A DNA stretch of 64,000 nt, taken from contig NZ_VSLD01000003.1 of assembly GCF_008107445.1 (NCBI RefSeq), positions 310,001-374,000 on the forward strand, in the 5' to 3' direction. Every line of letters starts with the position of its first letter. Position 1 is the stretch's first letter. The stretch comes from Arthrobacter echini (lineage in GTDB: Bacteria > Actinomycetota > Actinomycetes > Actinomycetales > Micrococcaceae). Positions 60,324-64,000 of the stretch are shown piece after piece. The translations under genes and the position numbers were made by a program. The notes beneath the pieces were generated by a model. That model saw only the letters and a list, made by a program, of their open reading frames with translations, was not told where the DNA came from and made no database searches.

Positions 60324-61139
60324 ATGAACAGCTCGGCCAGCACACGCGTGAAACGATCCCCGGGCTCCCTCTCGCTCTTCGGGCTCATCAAGGTCCTGGG
60401 TCGCCTGACGCCCCGACAGGTCAGCGACGAGTTCTCGATCGCCGTCAACCAGATGAAGCAGAAGGGCATCAAGGCCGGGATCGCGGCGGCGTTCCTCGTC
60501 GTCGCCCTGATCTTCGTCCTGTTCTTCGCCGTGGCCCTCGTGGTCGCGGCCATCATGGGCGTAGCCGAACTGATGCCCGCATGGCTCGCGGCCCTGGCGG
60601 TGGCGCTGCTCTTCCTGGTGATCGGCGGGATCCTCGCGCTCATCGGTGTCTCCCGCCTGAAGAAGCAGTTGCCGCTGCTCCCGGAGGACGCGATCTACGG
60701 GCTCCGCTACGACCTCGGTGTCCTCAAGGAAGGACGGAAGTTCGATCCGGCCACCCTCGACGTGAAGAAGTCGAAGGACGAGAAGGAGAAGGAGAAGCAG
60801 GACAAGAAGGACTCCAAGCCGAAGGAGCCCACGCCGTCGTACGAGGAACTGCGCGGACGCTCGGGGGAGCGTCGTGCTCACATCGCCGAGGCACGGGACT
60901 CGCTCGGCGAGAAGGTGGACGTCAAGACCAGGATCGAGAAGGCCCGCCATCGCTCCGCGCAGGGCACCAGCGCCCGCGGCTCCACTGCGGCATCGCGGAG
61001 CGACGAGGTAGCCGCGGTGTCCGTCCGCCGTGTCGTCCCGCACAACACGAGCCTCGCCGACCGGTGGAAGCCGCTGAGCGTGCTCACTGCATCGGTGGCC
61101 GCCATGATCGTCATGCTGCGCCGGCTGCTCACCAAGTAG
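60324..61139 (+). CDS. phage-holin-superfamily-like membrane protein
   Basis: 271 residues. Two transmembrane helices at about 50-78 and 85-112 separated by a short loop, then a long charged lysine/glutamate-rich cytoplasmic part and a third hydrophobic helix at the C-terminus. Fits the 'phage holin family' (DUF1469-like) proteins common on actinobacterial chromosomes; no other phage genes are near, so it is not taken as prophage. RBS GGAGGCAGGG. Followed by a strong hairpin. Confidence 0.8.
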   Translation: MNSSASTRVKRSPGSLSLFGLIKVLGRLTPRQVSDEFSIAVNQMKQKGIKAGIAAAFLVVALIFVLFFAVALVVAAIMGVAELMPAWLAALAVALLFLVIGGILALIGVSRLKKQLPLLPEDAIYGLRYDLGVLKEGRKFDPATLDVKKSKDEKEKEKQDKKDSKPKEPTPSYEELRGRSGERRAHIAEARDSLGEKVDVKTRIEKARHRSAQGTSARGSTAASRSDEVAAVSVRRVVPHNTSLADRWKPLSVLTASVAAMIVMLRRLLTK

Positions 61140-61151
61140 CACCCACCACGG

Positions 61152-61207
61152 GCGGCCATCGGCCTGTTCGTCGCGATCCGCCGCTGACGAACAGGGCCGG
61201 TGGCCGC
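61152..61207 (+). terminator. long hairpin after the holin-like gene
   Basis: GCGGCCATCGGCCTGTTCGTC (61152-61172) pairs with GACGAACAGGGCCGGTGGCC (from 61186) with small internal mismatches; the perfect inner part is TGTTCGTC/GACGAACA. Confidence 0.75.
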
Positions 61208-61356
61208 TCCAGCGTGAGGTGGAGGCGAGCGATTGACCATAGATCAGGACAGGTGAGCACCGTGACCACCCACGTGCACACCGGGCGTCCGCTGCAGCGC
61301 GTCCCGGAGTCCTCGCTGAGGATCGCGCTCCGGTGGGTCCCGACGAAAGGGTCCCC

Positions 61357-62232
61357 GTGCCACTGCTAGCCATCGGACTGGCCGTGCTCAGCGCCTTCTT
61401 CCTCGCTTTCGGGGCGCAGCGCCAGGGAACGGCTGTCCGGGCCGACACGGGTGGTGAGGCCCTCAGCCCCGGCGGCTTCGCGCGGGTCCTGAGGCACCCC
61501 CGATGGTTGTTCGGCCTGCTCCTGCTCGGTATCGGCATGGCGCTCAACGTGGCGGCACTGACGCTCGCGAGCCTGACGATCGTGCAGCCGCTCGGTGCCA
61601 TTGCCCTCGTGATCACGACGGTCGTCAATTCCCGCGACCAGGGCATCCGGATCAACCGGGGGACCATCGTCGCCATCGCCGCCTGTGTGAGCGGCAGTGT
61701 CCTCTTCGTGCTGCTGGCCGTGACCGTCACGCGTGAGAACCGCGCCATCGATGCCGCGCAGGAGCAGTCCGTGGTGATCCTTCTCGGCGTCGCCGTCGTT
61801 CTCTTCGGGACCCTCGCATTCCTCGGCCGACGCCGCTTGAGCGCCTTCGTCTACATTCTCGGAGCGGGTATCCTCTTCGGTTTCGTCGCCGTGCTGACCA
61901 AGATCGTCGCCAGTCACCTGCTCGCCTCGAACGGCCGGTTCCTCCTCGACGTCCCCCCGTTGACCCTGACCGCGCTGGTCGCGGCAGCCGCGCTCGGCTC
62001 GTGGTTCGTCCAGAATGCCTATGCCACGGGCCCACCCGATCTCGTGATCGCGGGCCTGACGGTGATCGACCCGATCGTCGGTATCGCGATCGGCATCTCC
62101 ATCCTCGACGAACTGCAGGCCCAGGTGAGCATGCTGACGGCGTTCCCCATGGGCATCGCTGCCCTCGTTGCTATTGTTGGGGTCATCACCCTGTCCCGCC
62201 ATCACCCCGATGTTATCCAGCGGCAGCGCTGA
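61357..62232 (+). CDS. DMT-type (NIPA/EamA-like) membrane transporter
   Basis: 291 residues, about nine membrane helices. LAVLSAFFLAFGAQRQGTAV opening, LGAIALVITTVVNSRDQG in the first half and WFVQNAYATGPPDLVIAGLT in the second, resembling NIPA/DMT magnesium-type or related exporters. Substrate unknown. GTG with GAAAGGG upstream. Confidence 0.82.
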   Translation: MPLLAIGLAVLSAFFLAFGAQRQGTAVRADTGGEALSPGGFARVLRHPRWLFGLLLLGIGMALNVAALTLASLTIVQPLGAIALVITTVVNSRDQGIRINRGTIVAIAACVSGSVLFVLLAVTVTRENRAIDAAQEQSVVILLGVAVVLFGTLAFLGRRRLSAFVYILGAGILFGFVAVLTKIVASHLLASNGRFLLDVPPLTLTALVAAAALGSWFVQNAYATGPPDLVIAGLTVIDPIVGIAIGISILDELQAQVSMLTAFPMGIAALVAIVGVITLSRHHPDVIQRQR

Positions 62233-62281
62233 CCGCACTGCACTCTTTGCCTCCAGACCCACCGACGTAGGGGATCCACCC

Positions 62282-63547
62282 GTGAGTGACCCGGCTGATT
62301 CCAAGCCTCTGACCATCCTGATTGCCGCCGAGACCTACCCTCCGAACGTGAACGGCGCGGCCCAGTTCGGCTACAGGCTCGCCAGGGGGATGACTGCTCG
62401 GGGCCATGAGGTGCACGTCCTGGCACCGCGTGCCTCCAACGGTGGGAGCTTCACCGAGCAGGGCGGCGATTGGGCGGTCCACCGGTTGCGCTCCCACAGC
62501 GTTCCCACCCATGACTACTGGCGCCTCTGCTACCCGTGGGAGATCAAGCGCGATATCGGCCTGCTCCTGGACCAGGTGTCGCCCGATGTCGTCCATATCC
62601 AGTGCCACTACATGATCGGGCAGTACACCCTCAACGAGGCCGTGCGGCGTGGCATCCGTGTGGTCGCCACCAACCACTTCATGCCGGAGAACCTGAATCC
62701 GTTCCTGCCGTTCCCCCGCTGGCTGAAGAGGGTCATCGCGAAGAACTCCTGGAGGGACATGGGCAAACTCATGGGCAGGGCTGCCGCCGTCACGACGCCG
62801 ACCCCGCTCGCCGCGAAGGCCATGCTCGAGAAAGCCTTCCTGCCCGGGGTGCTGCCTGTCTCGAACGGCGTCGACTCGGCCTCCTACGAGCTGAAGCCGG
62901 GGGAGCGGTTCGATCGGCATCCACACCCCACGGTCCTGTTCGTGGGCCGGCTGGCGGAGGAGAAGCACGTCGATGTGCTCATCGACGCCGTGGCGAGGGT
63001 GCCCGAGCAGCTGAAGGTCCAGCTCGAGATCGTCGGTGGTGGTGAGGTCAAGGCCGCACTCCAGGCACAGGTGGCACGACTCGGCGTGGGGCATCGGGTC
63101 ACCTTCCTCGGTCTGGTCAGCGACGCCGAGCTGCGCAGGCGCTATCTCGCTGCTGATCTGTTCTGCCAGCCGGGTACGGCGGAGCTGCAGTCCCTGGTCA
63201 CGCTCGAGGCCATGTCCGCCTCCACCCCGGTACTCCTCGCCGATGCCATGGCCCTGCCCCACCTCGTCGTCGAGGGCGAGAACGGCTACCTGTTCCCGCC
63301 GGGCGACGCGGATGCGCTGGCGCACCGCATCACCGAGATCTTCGAACTCCCGGCCGAGGAGCGGCGACGGATGGGGGCGGCGAGCCGGGAGCTGGTCGGC
63401 CGGCACGGCATCGAGGCGACCCTGCGGACGTTCGAGGCCCTGTACTACGGGTCACACACCACGGGTGGCGGCGCCGACGACTCCGGCGGGGAAGCGCTGG
63501 GCGGGCCGGCGACGAGCACGGTGGACTCCGCCCTCCGCATACAATGA
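62282..63547 (+). CDS. GT4-family glycosyltransferase
   Basis: 421 residues, GT-B fold. N-terminal acceptor domain IAAETYPPNVNGAAQFGYRLA and C-terminal nucleotide-sugar domain: PTVLFVGRLAEEKHVDVLI, VGGGEV, and LVTLEAMSASTPVL carrying the conserved acidic residue. Similar in layout to PimB/MshA-like transferases of actinobacteria; donor and acceptor unknown. GTG at 62282 after GGGGATC. The next feature is a tRNA. Confidence 0.88.
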   Translation: MSDPADSKPLTILIAAETYPPNVNGAAQFGYRLARGMTARGHEVHVLAPRASNGGSFTEQGGDWAVHRLRSHSVPTHDYWRLCYPWEIKRDIGLLLDQVSPDVVHIQCHYMIGQYTLNEAVRRGIRVVATNHFMPENLNPFLPFPRWLKRVIAKNSWRDMGKLMGRAAAVTTPTPLAAKAMLEKAFLPGVLPVSNGVDSASYELKPGERFDRHPHPTVLFVGRLAEEKHVDVLIDAVARVPEQLKVQLEIVGGGEVKAALQAQVARLGVGHRVTFLGLVSDAELRRRYLAADLFCQPGTAELQSLVTLEAMSASTPVLLADAMALPHLVVEGENGYLFPPGDADALAHRITEIFELPAEERRRMGAASRELVGRHGIEATLRTFEALYYGSHTTGGGADDSGGEALGGPATSTVDSALRIQ

Positions 63548-63606
63548 AACGTGCGTGTGGCTCCCCGGGTCTCCGGAGCCCGCACCACCGGGGGTCACGT
63601 ATCCCG

Positions 63607-63680
63607 GGGGCTGTAGCTCAGCTGGTTAGAGCAGCGGACTCATAATCCGTTTGTCCTGGGTTCAAGCCCCAGCAGCCCTA
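63607..63680 (+). tRNA. tRNA with CAT anticodon (Met or lysidine-Ile)
   Basis: 74 nt: acceptor GGGGCTG / CAGCCCT (one G-U pair), D-arm AGCTCAGCTGGTTAGAGC, anticodon loop CTCATAA, T-arm GGTTCAAGCC. CAT could be elongator Met or Ile2 modified by TilS; not the initiator type. Which one cannot be decided by eye. Confidence 0.95.
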
Positions 63681-63691
63681 CGATGATCGGC

Positions 63692-63716
63692 GCCGGCGGG
63701 CGGCACGCCCGGCGGC
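63692..63716 (+). terminator. possible hairpin after the CAT tRNA
   Basis: GCCGGCGGGC / GCCCGGCGGC with one mismatch and a 5-nt loop. Confidence 0.4.
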
Positions 63717-63770
63717 GGAGTCGACCGCGCGGACGTCGTACCCCCGCCGGAGTCGGTACTGGCGCCCTAA

Positions 63771-63786
63771 GTTACTCGTGGGTAAC
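63771..63786. promoter_or_regulatory. operator-like palindrome before the acyl-CoA dehydrogenase gene
   Basis: GTTACTCGTGGGTAAC: GTTAC/GTAAC arms with 6-bp centre, about 85 bp before the ATG. Fits a TetR-type site controlling acyl-CoA metabolism genes; regulator not identified. Confidence 0.5.
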
Positions 63787-63871
63787 ATGATGCTACGAGT
63801 GCAGTGGCCCTCTCGCGCGATCCGCGTGATCGAGGAACACTGGCGGCCGCTGACCGGAGTGAGGCAATTCC

Positions 63872-64000
63872 ATGAGCAAGACGACCATCGATGTAGACAA
63901 TCTCCCCTATGCGGACGGAGACTTCTACGCCTTCGAGGAGCTCCTGAGCGACAAGGAGCGTGCGCGACTCGAGGAGATCCGTGCCTGGCTGGCACGGGAG
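63872..64000 (+). CDS. acyl-CoA dehydrogenase (3' partial)
   Basis: First 43 residues only, cut by the window end. DFYAFEELLSDKERARLEEIR matches the N-terminal helix of glutaryl-CoA/acyl-CoA dehydrogenases. GAGG upstream of the ATG. The flavin domain lies outside the window. Confidence 0.75.
   Translation, partial: MSKTTIDVDNLPYADGDFYAFEELLSDKERARLEEIRAWLARE

Noticed and set aside
60324-61139. Prophage remnant around the holin-like gene
   Set aside because: No lysin, integrase, structural genes or att repeats are nearby; such holin-superfamily proteins are ordinary chromosomal genes in actinobacteria.

Overview
The window is about 64 kb of very GC-rich DNA with tightly packed genes and frequent GTG starts. 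The gene content is that of a high-GC Gram-positive bacterium: an acyl-CoA carboxylase with biotinylated alpha, beta and epsilon subunits, NAD-dependent LigA, GatCAB, a SAM-IV riboswitch before metY-metX, an Rv1264-like adenylate cyclase, and many apparently leaderless genes. An Arthrobacter-like member of the Micrococcaceae is the best guess, but this is inferred from gene content only. I see no phage, insertion sequence, CRISPR array or rRNA operon. The first gene (an MHS transporter) and the last (an acyl-CoA dehydrogenase) are cut by the window edges.

Layout. 1-13 kb: acyl-CoA carboxylase alpha subunit and Maf, then an unrelated block (secreted AMIN-like protein, dicarboxylate symporter, DUF885 protein, thioesterase), then the carboxylase beta and epsilon subunits, an HSDL2-like SDR, biotin ligase BirA and a PH-domain membrane protein. 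13-16 kb: an adenylate cyclase and a PP2C phosphatase separated by about 700 bp of unusual repeats. 16-24.2 kb: LigA, a DUF2087 protein, a butanediol-dehydrogenase-like enzyme, a GNAT enzyme, and gatC-gatA-gatB. 24.2-28.7 kb: an APH-fold kinase, the threonine-to-glycine pair tdh-kbl and an FAD amine oxidase. 28.9-31.6 kb: a cation diffusion facilitator and a KhtT/KhtU K+/H+ antiporter. 31.6-39.7 kb: the complete histidine utilisation locus, with hutH divergent from iclR-hutU-amidohydrolase-hutF-hutI. 40.6-44.4 kb: a VOC protein, the SAM-IV riboswitch, metY, metX and a small conserved protein. 44.4-50.7 kb: lipase/esterase-type hydrolases, an S4 protein, a YdcZ-type transporter, glyS, a double GNAT enzyme and PlsC. 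50.8-55.5 kb: dusB-dgt-dnaG followed by tRNA-Asn. 55.7-64 kb: an SDR-DUF2867 protein, two MFS transporters, a holin-like membrane protein, a DMT-type transporter, a GT4 glycosyltransferase, a CAU tRNA and the start of an acyl-CoA dehydrogenase gene.

The most unusual structure is the array at 14374-15004. At least eleven 28-bp units share the form TCCCA-N18-TGGGA, with identical arms, several interior types and start-to-start distances limited to about 40, 50 or 63 bp. It lies between the cyclase and phosphatase genes. It is not coding, not CRISPR, and matches nothing I can name. Also worth attention: about seventeen genes have a TANNNT-like -10 element 6-7 nt before the start codon, implying leaderless mRNAs; two gene ends carry related 22-bp tandem repeats just after the stop codon; and the histidine operon has an M20 amidohydrolase where HutG would be expected.
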